In this document: positions 34,023-41,605 of the stretch, in pieces
How positions within the stretch are numbered: the stretch's first letter is position 1
How the letters are laid out: every line of letters starts with the position of its first letter
NCBI GenBank assembly: GCA_009837885.1
Contig: VXSP01000032.1
Span: 21,009-85,008, forward strand
Source of the DNA: Holophagales bacterium
GTDB taxonomy: Bacteria; Acidobacteriota; Thermoanaerobaculia; Multivoradales; Multivoraceae
Direction: 5' to 3'
DNA length: 64,000 bases
The notes under the pieces: generated by a model
Databases searched by the model: none
Told to the model about the DNA's origin: nothing
The model's input: only the letters and a program-made list of their open reading frames with translations
Translations under genes and position numbers: made by a program

Positions 34023-35846
34023 GTGGCCGAACGTGCTGGCGCCGCTTCCTTCGTTCGCGAGTCGCTGGTCGCCTGCGGCCGCGACCTGAGCGCCGGTCTG
34101 TTGTTCGGCGCGCTGCTGTTCGGCGGGCCGATCTCGCTTGCGCACCTGGTGCACAACCGGACGGAAAGCGCCGTCACCGGAGTCGCCGCGCTCCTGCTGT
34201 TCGCGTTGCTCTACGGGGTCTGGGCGGCCGCCGCTTTCGGCGGTCTGGGGTTGCTGTGGCGGACGCTCGCCCAACTGCGCCGCAGGCCCGCGGGCAACCC
34301 GGTCGTCTTCGCCGCCTGCCTCTTCAATCTCGTTTTCCTCGAGCTCGTCCTGTTCTACGGCCTGACCTACGGGCAGGTCCCCTGGTTCACGCCCGGCGGC
34401 TTCCGGAGCATGATGCTGTTTCTTGCCGTGGCCGGCGTCCTGACCGGCGGAGTCATCTGGATCGTCACCTGGGCGCTTGCGGCTCGGGCGGCCCGTCTCG
34501 CCGCCTCTGGTCGACTGCCGCGGCTGGTGGGCGCGCTCGCGCTGGCCCTGGTCGTGGCCCATGTGGTGCTGCCGCTCGCGTTCCGGCTCGCTCCGGAGGA
34601 AAGGACGGCGTCCTTCGACCCGACGGCGCTGGTCGCCGGCGACGGGCCGCCGGTGGCCCTGCTGGGCTTCGACGGGGTGGACCCCGACATGCTCCAGGAC
34701 CTGATCGACGACGGCGAGCTGCCGAATCTGGCGGAGTTCGTCCGCGAGGGCACGTCGAGCCGCCTCGGGACGATCAGCGACGCCAACTCCGCGGTGATCT
34801 GGGCGTCGATCTACACCGGCGAGACGCCCCGGCGGCACGGCGTCCACGACTTCTACCGGATTCGGTTTCCGGGTTCGGGCGCCGGCCTGTTTCCGGTTCA
34901 CCGCACCAGCTTCAAGGAGCTGATCGACCTGGTGGCCGGGGCGCCGGGGATCTCGCGGCGCTTCGTCAACCGGCTCGACCTGGCGTCGCCGCCGATCTGG
35001 GAGATCGCGGATCGGGCCGGCCTGCCGACGGTCGTCGTCGACGGCTACTTCTACTCGTTCCCGGCCCAGCAGATGCTCGAGCCGTCGAGCCGGCTCCTCG
35101 GCTACGGCCTGAACGACACGCTGGCGGCGTCCGGCGCCGCGGACACGACGCTCGAGTGGTTCGCCCAGCCGCCGGATGTGCCCCAGAAGGTCCTGGACGC
35201 GGCCGCCGGCCGGCCGGACCTCGACTGGCAGCACCGGGCCGTGATCGCTCTGCTGGAGCACCGCGCCGCGCGGGGCGAACCGACGCCGCGCTTCCTCAAC
35301 CTCTACACCCACGAGCCGGACACCGTCTCGCACCAGCGCTGGCGCTGGGCGGAGCCGGAGTTGTTCCCGTTCGTCTCATCGGCGGGCATCGAGGAGCACG
35401 GGGAGGCCGTGGCCGACGTCTACCGGCGGATCGACGGCCTGGTCGGCGAACTCCGCCGGCTCCTGGGCCCGGAGACCGTCTTCGTTGTCGCCTCCGACCA
35501 CGGCCAGTCACCGACCTTCGTTCACCGGCTGTACACGCAGCACCGGCACGGTCCGGACGGGGTTCTGCTGATGTACGGCCCCGGCATCCGCCGCGGCCAC
35601 CGGCTGGAGAGCAGCCATGTGTTCGATGTGTTTCCGACGGTGCTGGCGTTGCTCGGGTTGCCGGTGCCGGAGGATGCGGAGGGCAGGGTGCTGAACGAGG
35701 CGTTCGAGGCGCCGCTCGATGTGGGCCCGTCCGGGCGCGTGGCGACCTACCGCGACGCGTGGCAGCCGGTCGACACGGTGGGCGGCACCGACGTCGAGCG
35801 GACGCGGCAGGAGATCGAGCGCCTGAAGGCGATGGGGTACCTGTAG
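34023..35846 (+). CDS. Membrane-anchored type I phosphodiesterase / alkaline-phosphatase-superfamily enzyme
   Basis: A 607-residue protein. The first 200 residues hold about five transmembrane helices (ALLFGGPISLAHLV, AALLLFALLYGVWAAAAFG, LVFLELVLFYGL, MMLFLAVAGVLTGGVIWIV, ALALALVVAHVVLPL). The rest is an alkaline-phosphatase-fold domain: metal ligand LLGFDGVDPD, nucleophile region SDANSAVIWASIYTG, then THEPDTVSHQ and VASDHGQSP. The C-terminus ends ERLKAMGYL. Members hydrolyse phosphodiesters or move phospho-head groups on envelope lipids or glycans; the substrate here is unknown. Start GTG 34023, with TATCAT eight bases upstream and no ribosome-binding site, suggests a leaderless message. 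Confidence 0.82.
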   Translation: MAERAGAASFVRESLVACGRDLSAGLLFGALLFGGPISLAHLVHNRTESAVTGVAALLLFALLYGVWAAAAFGGLGLLWRTLAQLRRRPAGNPVVFAACLFNLVFLELVLFYGLTYGQVPWFTPGGFRSMMLFLAVAGVLTGGVIWIVTWALAARAARLAASGRLPRLVGALALALVVAHVVLPLAFRLAPEERTASFDPTALVAGDGPPVALLGFDGVDPDMLQDLIDDGELPNLAEFVREGTSSRLGTISDANSAVIWASIYTGETPRRHGVHDFYRIRFPGSGAGLFPVHRTSFKELIDLVAGAPGISRRFVNRLDLASPPIWEIADRAGLPTVVVDGYFYSFPAQQMLEPSSRLLGYGLNDTLAASGAADTTLEWFAQPPDVPQKVLDAAAGRPDLDWQHRAVIALLEHRAARGEPTPRFLNLYTHEPDTVSHQRWRWAEPELFPFVSSAGIEEHGEAVADVYRRIDGLVGELRRLLGPETVFVVASDHGQSPTFVHRLYTQHRHGPDGVLLMYGPGIRRGHRLESSHVFDVFPTVLALLGLPVPEDAEGRVLNEAFEAPLDVGPSGRVATYRDAWQPVDTVGGTDVERTRQEIERLKAMGYL

Positions 35847-35860
35847 CGGTCGCCGCCGCA

Positions 35861-35938
35861 CACTGGGTGCGCCGGGGCGTCCCCGCCGGCTGCCGCCGCA
35901 GGCGGCCAGTGAGGCGCGCCGGCCGCCAGACCGGCTCC
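35861..35938. repeat. GC-rich modular palindromic repeat, long copy
   Basis: Head CACTGGGTGCGCCGG, hairpin GCCGCC(gca)GGCGGC, tail module CGCGCCGGCCGCCAGACC then GGCTCC. Fills most of the gap between the phosphodiesterase and the DUF4910 gene. Confidence 0.75.
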
Positions 35939-35964
35939 ATTCAGGCTTCGCGCAGAATAGGTCC

Positions 35965-37341
35965 ATGTCCACCATCCGGCAGGCCTTCACCGCCCTCGAC
36001 CGCGAGGCGGCCGGCCGGTCGATGATGGACCTTGCCGCCGAGCTCTACCCCATCCGCCGCAGCCTCACCGGCGACGGCGTCCGCGCGACGCTCGAACGGA
36101 TCGCCCGCCGCATCCCGCTCGACGTCCACGAACTCCCGACCGGCACGACGGTCCTCGACTGGACCGTGCCGCGGGAGTGGAACCCGCGCGAGGCGTGGAT
36201 TCGCGATCCCTCGGGCCGCCGTGTCGTCGACCTCGCGGACCACAGCCTCCACCTCGTCGGCTACAGCACCCCGGTTCACCGCAAGATGTCGCTCGACGAG
36301 TTGCGACCGCACCTGCACAGCCTGCCGGAACGGCCGGACCTCATCCCCTACCGCACCTCCTACTACGAGGAAACCTGGGGCTTCTGTCTGCCCCACCGAC
36401 TCCTCGCTTCCCTGCCCGCCGGCGAGTACGAGGTGCTCGTCGACGCCTCGCTCGAGGACGGCTCGATGACCTGGGCCGAGTGCCTGCTGCCCGGCTCGAG
36501 CGCCGAAGAGGTCCTCATCTCCAGCCACGTCTGCCACCCGCAACTCGCCAACGACAACCTCTCGGGGATCGCGGTCGCGGTCCACCTGGCCGAAGCGCTG
36601 GCCGCCGTACCCGAGCGCCGCTACAGCTATCGCTTCCTGTTCGCCCCGGGCGCCATCGGCGCGATCGCCTGGCTGGCCCGGAACCGCGACCGACTCGACA
36701 CCTTCCGCCACGGCCTGATCGCCGCGAACCTGGGCGACGGGGGAGCCTTCCACTACAAGAGGAGCCGCCGCGGTGACCTCGAGATCGACCGCGTCGTCGC
36801 CGCCGCGCTGGCCGGCCTCGGCGAGGACCTCGTCACCGAGGACTTCTTCCCCTTCGGCTACGACGAACGCCAGTACTGCTCCCCCGGCTTCGACCTGCCC
36901 GTCGGCGTCCTGACCCGCACCCCCTGGGGCCGCTACCCCGAGTACCACACCTCCGCAGACGATCTCTCGTTCATCGGCGCGGAAGCTCTCGCCGGCTCGC
37001 TGGCGGCGTATCTGGCGACCGCCGCCGTGCTGGAAGAGGGGCTGCCTGCGCCGGCGCCCCCGCCGGCCCCCGCCGAAGGCGGCCGGAAGCGCGCCGGCGG
37101 CCGCCGCTATCGCAACCTCGAGCCCTTCGGCGAACCCCAGCTCGGCCGCCGCGGCCTCTACGGCGGCCTCGGCGGCGCCGGCCGCAAGGACTTCGAGATC
37201 GCCATGCTGTGGGTGCTCAACCAGAGCGACGGCGAGCACTCCCTGGAGGACATCGCTGAACGCTCCGGCTTGCCGCCAGGCATCGTCGGCGAGGCGGCCG
37301 ACGCGCTGCTCGAAGCCTGTCTGCTGGAAGAGCTGGCCTGA
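35965..37341 (+). CDS. DUF4910/DUF2172 aminopeptidase-like protein with C-terminal winged helix
   Basis: A 458-residue protein of the group often found in surface polysaccharide regions. N-terminal MMDLAAELYPIRRSLTGDGVRATL and the DUF2172-like insert (VPREWNPREAWIRDPSGRRVVD) precede a zinc-peptidase-like core with ISSHVCHPQLANDNLSGI and WGRYPEYHTSADD. The last 50 residues form a winged helix (FEIAMLWVLNQSDGEHSLEDIAERS), as in known family members. Between core and winged helix, residues about 361-381 (PAPAPPPAPAEGGRKRAGGRR) are encoded by a copy of the dispersed palindromic repeat, an in-frame insertion. The enzyme activity is not established for the family. Confidence 0.85.
   Translation: MSTIRQAFTALDREAAGRSMMDLAAELYPIRRSLTGDGVRATLERIARRIPLDVHELPTGTTVLDWTVPREWNPREAWIRDPSGRRVVDLADHSLHLVGYSTPVHRKMSLDELRPHLHSLPERPDLIPYRTSYYEETWGFCLPHRLLASLPAGEYEVLVDASLEDGSMTWAECLLPGSSAEEVLISSHVCHPQLANDNLSGIAVAVHLAEALAAVPERRYSYRFLFAPGAIGAIAWLARNRDRLDTFRHGLIAANLGDGGAFHYKRSRRGDLEIDRVVAAALAGLGEDLVTEDFFPFGYDERQYCSPGFDLPVGVLTRTPWGRYPEYHTSADDLSFIGAEALAGSLAAYLATAAVLEEGLPAPAPPPAPAEGGRKRAGGRRYRNLEPFGEPQLGRRGLYGGLGGAGRKDFEIAMLWVLNQSDGEHSLEDIAERSGLPPGIVGEAADALLEACLLEELA
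37047..37106. repeat. GC-rich modular palindromic repeat inside a coding sequence
   Basis: TGCGCCGGCGCCCCCGCC, then CCGAAGGCGGCCGGAAG, then CGCGCCGGCGGCCGCC. It aligns across about 55 bases with the intergenic copy at 35861-35938 and is translated in frame as a Pro/Ala then Arg/Gly-rich linker. Confidence 0.65.
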
Positions 37342-37354
37342 TCGCGAGCGCGCC

Positions 37355-39682
37355 TCACTCCGGCATGGCGGGCGCCTCCACCCGGATCGGCAGCCGTAGC
37401 GGCACGACGCCGCGCTGCTCGAACCAGGCGACGTGCTCGTAGACGAGGTCGATCTCCAGCGTGTAGTCGCCCGGTTCGTCCGGTGCTCGAACCCGCAGCA
37501 TCACCGTCTCGAAGCCGCCCGGACCCAGGTTCGGCAACAGGCTGCGGCGGCCTTCCGGGGCGATCCGGGGGCCGGGCTCCTCGCCTTCGGCCGTCGCGAT
37601 CCCCTGCCGCCAGCGGGACGCGAGGTTCACTCCGACGTAGCCCTGGCGGCGCCAGGTGACCTGGGACTCGTTCGTCACGCCCACCGGGAGTTCGACTTCC
37701 GCACCGGCCGGAAGCGTGGCCGGTGTCAGGCCGACGGTTCCGATCCGCGCCGCGAAGACCTCCGCGTTCATGTGCTCCTCGCTGCCGAGGAAGCGCAGTT
37801 CGGCGCCGAGGTAGAAGGTCTCTTCCGTTTCGCGGTTCCAGGCGTAGACGGCGCACGGGGCCGGCGGCCGCACCCTGGTCCAGACAGTCGGCGCGCCGCG
37901 GTCCGTCTCGACGCGCAGGCGGTGGACGTAGCTGCGGTGGCCGTCGCGCCTTCGCGTCTTGTGCGGCCTGGACGAAGCGAGAGTCACCCGCTGGCGCCGG
38001 CCGGCCTCGGCGAACTCCACGTCGACCGGCGGACCGCCGTCGAGCCGCAGGCGCACGCGATTCGGCGCCACGGGCGAAGTGACGAAGAGCCCCAGGCTGT
38101 CGAACCGGTGCCGGGACTCGATGAACAGCTCGCTCGGTCCGCGGGCGGCGACCCACCAGGAACCGCCGCGTTCCAGCACCCGGTCGGCCCGGCCCAGGAT
38201 CGTCGTGCCGGCGATGCTCCTCCGCTCGTAGCCGGGCACGTTGCGCAGCGAGAACTCGAACGGCAGGTAGCGCAACGGAGCGTTGCGGGTGTGCGCCTGC
38301 AGCGTCGGCGCGGGCACGTTGACCCCGAAGGGCGCCAGAACCATCGCGCCGACGAACAGGCCGGCGGCCAGGAAACCGGCCGGCAGCGTCCACGGCGGGA
38401 TCCGGCCCGGCACGAGGAAGAGGAAGGCCGGCATCACGCTGACGAAGTAGCGGTTGCCGATGAAGCCGCCGCCGCCCTGCCAGTTCCAGCCGATGAAGAG
38501 CAGGAAGTAGCCGGCGATCACGGCCAGGGCCAGGACCAGCAGCCAGCGGTCCCGGTCGCGGCGGCCGCTGAACAGGAACAGGCCGAAAGCGATGACCGCG
38601 AACGGGTGGTAGGGCATGAGCCCCGCATGGCGGCCGACCAGGAAGTAGCCGACGTTCTCGACCACTTCGCCGAACGACTGGCGGGGAATGCGGAAGAGCC
38701 AGGAGAACGTGTTGCCGGTCGGTGATTCCGGGATGGTCACCGCGGCGGCCGCTTCGCCGGTCGCAGGCGTGGCTCCGGCCGCGACCCGGCGGGCCTCGAC
38801 GATCTCCGGCGGCCATCCGCCCGGCTCGCACACGCGCACCGCCGCCCGCACGTCGGAGCCGAGGTAAGGCAGCAACTGGCCCGTCCATCCGAGCGACATC
38901 GCCGAAAGCAGCGTCAGCGAGGCCGCGAAGCCGGCGATCCAGAGGGCGGCCGTACGCCACTGCCGCCGCAGGAGCCAGGCGCCGGCCAGCGGCAGGGCGA
39001 TCGCGGCGAACATCGGCTTGTTGTAGGCCGGCAGCGCCAGCAACACGCCGGAGAGAACGGTCAGCCACCAGGCGCGCCGGCGGTTCTCGAAGCCCCAGTA
39101 GAGGGCGCCGAAGACGCCGAACATGTTGAACACCTCCGGCTGGAGCCAGAACACGTAGCGCGAGCAGGCCGAGAGCAGCAGGACGCCGCATGCGAAGGTG
39201 GCGGCGACGGCGGGCGAGGCGCGGCGCGCCAGGAACATCGCGGCCAGCCACAGCATGGCGACGAACAGCGCCATGTTGAGGAAGAGCAGCCCGTTCGCGC
39301 CCCACAGGGCGGCGAAAGGCGCTCCGAACAGCGGGTAGGCCAGCGGCTTGCCGTAGTGGACGGTCTGCCAGCCGTCCGAGGTCATCAGGATCAGGTTGCC
39401 GGTCGAACTGAACGGGAACTCCTCGAGCAGCCGGTCGCCGTCGGCGGGCTCGTAGCTGAGGTCGAAGTCGCGCGCCAGGCTGAGCGCCATCAGGTAGTAC
39501 GCCGATTCGTCCGCCTTGAGCGTCGCCGGCTGGCCGGGTTTGCCGATGGTCAACGGCACCGCGAGGAGGAACAGGCTCAGGGCCGCCAGGGTCACAGTCG
39601 CGGTGCGGCTCGCGAACAGCCCTTCGCGGTCCTGGAGCCGGGCCCGGAAAGGCGCGGCCAGTGCCCGGATGGCGCTCCTCAC
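37355..39682 (-). CDS. Polytopic membrane protein, GT-C glycosyltransferase-like
   Basis: A 775-residue protein with about ten to twelve N-terminal transmembrane helices followed by a soluble C-terminal half of beta-sandwich character. The first periplasmic loop has an acidic pair in KADESAYYLMALSLARDFDL, the usual place of the catalytic Asp in ArnT/PMT-type GT-C enzymes. YNKPMFAAIALPL and GWNWQGGGGFIGNRYF are also typical of that group. The C-terminal domain (VNLASRWRQG, then PGDYTLEIDLVYEHVAWFEQRG) resembles carbohydrate-associated beta domains. The start GTG 39682 overlaps the upstream stop (GTGA). Probably modifies an envelope glycan or protein; the donor is unknown. Confidence 0.78.
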   Translation of the reverse strand: MRSAIRALAAPFRARLQDREGLFASRTATVTLAALSLFLLAVPLTIGKPGQPATLKADESAYYLMALSLARDFDLSYEPADGDRLLEEFPFSSTGNLILMTSDGWQTVHYGKPLAYPLFGAPFAALWGANGLLFLNMALFVAMLWLAAMFLARRASPAVAATFACGVLLLSACSRYVFWLQPEVFNMFGVFGALYWGFENRRRAWWLTVLSGVLLALPAYNKPMFAAIALPLAGAWLLRRQWRTAALWIAGFAASLTLLSAMSLGWTGQLLPYLGSDVRAAVRVCEPGGWPPEIVEARRVAAGATPATGEAAAAVTIPESPTGNTFSWLFRIPRQSFGEVVENVGYFLVGRHAGLMPYHPFAVIAFGLFLFSGRRDRDRWLLVLALAVIAGYFLLFIGWNWQGGGGFIGNRYFVSVMPAFLFLVPGRIPPWTLPAGFLAAGLFVGAMVLAPFGVNVPAPTLQAHTRNAPLRYLPFEFSLRNVPGYERRSIAGTTILGRADRVLERGGSWWVAARGPSELFIESRHRFDSLGLFVTSPVAPNRVRLRLDGGPPVDVEFAEAGRRQRVTLASSRPHKTRRRDGHRSYVHRLRVETDRGAPTVWTRVRPPAPCAVYAWNRETEETFYLGAELRFLGSEEHMNAEVFAARIGTVGLTPATLPAGAEVELPVGVTNESQVTWRRQGYVGVNLASRWRQGIATAEGEEPGPRIAPEGRRSLLPNLGPGGFETVMLRVRAPDEPGDYTLEIDLVYEHVAWFEQRGVVPLRLPIRVEAPAMPE

Positions 39683-40740
39683 GGCCGTACCCCGGCAGAC
39701 CCGGGTTCGGCGCGCCAGCCGGACGTCCCGGGCCAGAGCGCGCGCAGGCGCCCCGACGTGGAGTCGCGGTCGAGAACGGGCGCCGTCGATGTCGCCGCCT
39801 CGAAGCGCAGCGCCGAAGCCGGCCCGGCCGCGGTCCAGGTCCGGCTCGCGCCCTCGAGGTAGAGCAGCGTGTCGTCGCCGCCGGCCCATTCCGGGTAGAG
39901 AGAGTCGGCGGGACCTGCCCAGTCCTCGCCGCTCCAGCGACCGTCTTCGAAGCGCGCCGTCCGCACCCGGTAGACGCGGCCGTCGTAGCGGCTCCAGGCG
40001 ACCGCGGCGCCGTCCCGGGTGACCCGGAGCCGCGGCGTGATGTCGGGCACGCCGTTGTCGGGCGAGACGCGGCCGCCGACCCAGCTCCCGTCCGCTTGCC
40101 GTCGCCGCCAGACGAGTTCGTCGTCCTCGCCGTCGAAAGCGCACCAGACGAGCAGCCAGGAACCGTCGGCGAGCACCGCCGCGTCCAGAGCGGTCTGGGA
40201 ACCGGGGCCGTCCGCGACCAGCCGGACGGGAGGCTCGAAGGCGCCGTTGCGCCAGGGCGCCAGCCAGACCTCCTGGCCGCGGGGACGGCTCGCTTCGAGC
40301 CAGGCAAGGCCGTGCAGCGGCTCTGGTCCGCCCGATGCGAGCCACCGGGCCGAGGCGAGCCGGTTCTCCTGTCGCGGGCGTTCCGGCGCCGGCAGAGCGG
40401 TCACTTCCCCGCCGCGACCGGCGTACAGCAGGAAGCGCTGGCCGTCCGCGCCGCGGGCGACGCCCGCGACCGCCCACTCCGCCCTTCCGTCAGGTTCCGG
40501 GCCGTCGGGTTGCGGCTCGATCAGGACCAGGTCGTCGTAGCGGGCGACGTCAGCCGCTCCGGCCGCGGGCAACTCCACGGAGCGTTCGGTTCCCAGCCAA
40601 AGGACGGGCGGTTCGGCGGTCGCCTGCAGGTGCGCCCAGGCCGATCCGCGGTAGGCGGTGAGCCCGTCGGCGGCGATTCCACCAGGAGACGCGCCGGCCA
40701 GGGCGAGGATCGTCAGCGTCAGGCGAAGCGACCTCGGCAT
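39679..40740 (-). CDS. Exported beta-propeller-like protein of unknown function
   Basis: A 353-residue protein with a Sec signal peptide (MPRSLRLTLTILALAGASPG, then GIAADG). The mature part has repeated aromatic strands resembling BNR/sialidase-like propeller blades, for example SWLLVWCAFDGEDDELVWRR, DGAAVAWSRYDGRVYRVRTA and DDTLLYLEGASRTW. It is translationally coupled (GTGA) to the GT-C-like gene, which suggests a shared envelope function. Start ATG 40740; the open frame further upstream crosses a 20-bp palindrome and lacks family character. Confidence 0.7.
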   Translation of the reverse strand: MPRSLRLTLTILALAGASPGGIAADGLTAYRGSAWAHLQATAEPPVLWLGTERSVELPAAGAADVARYDDLVLIEPQPDGPEPDGRAEWAVAGVARGADGQRFLLYAGRGGEVTALPAPERPRQENRLASARWLASGGPEPLHGLAWLEASRPRGQEVWLAPWRNGAFEPPVRLVADGPGSQTALDAAVLADGSWLLVWCAFDGEDDELVWRRRQADGSWVGGRVSPDNGVPDITPRLRVTRDGAAVAWSRYDGRVYRVRTARFEDGRWSGEDWAGPADSLYPEWAGGDDTLLYLEGASRTWTAAGPASALRFEAATSTAPVLDRDSTSGRLRALWPGTSGWRAEPGSAGVRP

Positions 40741-40747
40741 CAACCGC

Positions 40748-40767
40748 AGCTTACCGGCCGGTAAGCT
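40748..40767. promoter_or_regulatory. Perfect 20-bp palindrome in a 34-base divergent intergenic region
   Basis: AGCTTACCGGCCGGTAAGCT is exactly self-complementary and sits seven bases from each of the two divergent start codons. Its place and TACCGGCCGGTA core suit a TetR-type operator covering both promoters; no such regulator is encoded nearby. Confidence 0.55.
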
Positions 40768-40774
40768 CCGCCCC

Positions 40775-41506
40775 GTGTCGAGGTTCGCCGATCGGATAGC
40801 GGTCGTGGCCGGGGCCACCGGCGCGATCGGCGGGGCGATCGCCCGGACGCTCGCCGCGGAAGGGGCGTCCCTGCTGCTCCTGGGCCGGGACGAGGCGCGG
40901 CTGCGGGCGATCGGTGAGGAACTCGAGACGCAAGGCTGCGCCGTTCGGACCCTCGCCGGAGACCTCACCGGCCAGCCGGCTGTCGCGCAGGCCGGCGCGT
41001 CCGCCGAGTCGCTGGGCGATGGCGTGGACCTGTTCGTTCACGCCGCCGGCGTTTTCCGCGCGGGTCCGCTCGAATCGGCGCCGATCGAGGACCTCGACCT
41101 CCAGTTCGCGGTCAACGTCCGCGCTCCGTACCTCCTGACCCGGCGACTGTTGCCCGCGCTCCGTGCCCGCCGTGGTCTGGTCGTGTTCGTCAACTCGACG
41201 GCGGGCCTCGGGGCGGGCGCCGGCAGCGCCGCCTACGCCGCGAGCAAGCACGCGCTGCGGGCGGTCGCCGACGGCCTGCGCGCCGAAGTGAACGCCGACG
41301 GCGTGCGGGTGCTGAGCGTCTACCCCGGAAGGACACGCGGCCGGATGCAGCGGGAGGTCTGCCGGAGTCTCGGCCAGCGCTACGACGCGGAGCGCTTCCT
41401 CGATCCCGCGGACGTGGCGACCGCGATCGTCGACGCCGCCGCGCTGCCGCCGTCGGCCGAGGTCTACGACCTGCGGCTGCGGCCGGCCAGCAAGCCGCGG
41501 CTGTAG
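40775..41506 (+). CDS. Short-chain dehydrogenase/reductase
   Basis: A 243-residue classical SDR. The Rossmann cofactor motif is AGATGAIGGAIARTLA (TGxxxGIG type) at about residues 12-27, then DLFVHAAGVF (NNAG position), the catalytic serine in VVFVNSTAGLG, and the YAASKHALRAVADGLRAE active site with Tyr and Lys. The C-terminus is VLSVYPGRTRGRM. The substrate is not predictable. Start GTG 40775 is preceded directly by the 20-bp palindrome, leaving a leader of a few bases at most. It is divergent from the exported propeller-like gene. Confidence 0.9.
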   Translation: MSRFADRIAVVAGATGAIGGAIARTLAAEGASLLLLGRDEARLRAIGEELETQGCAVRTLAGDLTGQPAVAQAGASAESLGDGVDLFVHAAGVFRAGPLESAPIEDLDLQFAVNVRAPYLLTRRLLPALRARRGLVVFVNSTAGLGAGAGSAAYAASKHALRAVADGLRAEVNADGVRVLSVYPGRTRGRMQREVCRSLGQRYDAERFLDPADVATAIVDAAALPPSAEVYDLRLRPASKPRL

Positions 41507-41517
41507 CGGAGAGTCGT

Positions 41518-41585
41518 GGCCGCTTCGCGGCCCGCTCTTCTGGCCGCCTCCGGCGGCAGCGGGTCAGAGGACCCGCGCACCGAGA
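41518..41585. repeat. GC-rich modular palindromic repeat, inverted orientation
   Basis: Three hairpins in a row: GGCCGC(ttc)GCGGCC at 41518-41532, CCGCC(tcc)GGCGG, and GCGGGTC(agag)GACCCGC at 41559-41576. It is the reverse complement arrangement of the copy at 63845. Located between convergent genes, where it may also stop transcription. Confidence 0.75.
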
Positions 41586-41605
41586 GGGCGGCAGGCTGTG
41601 GCGCC

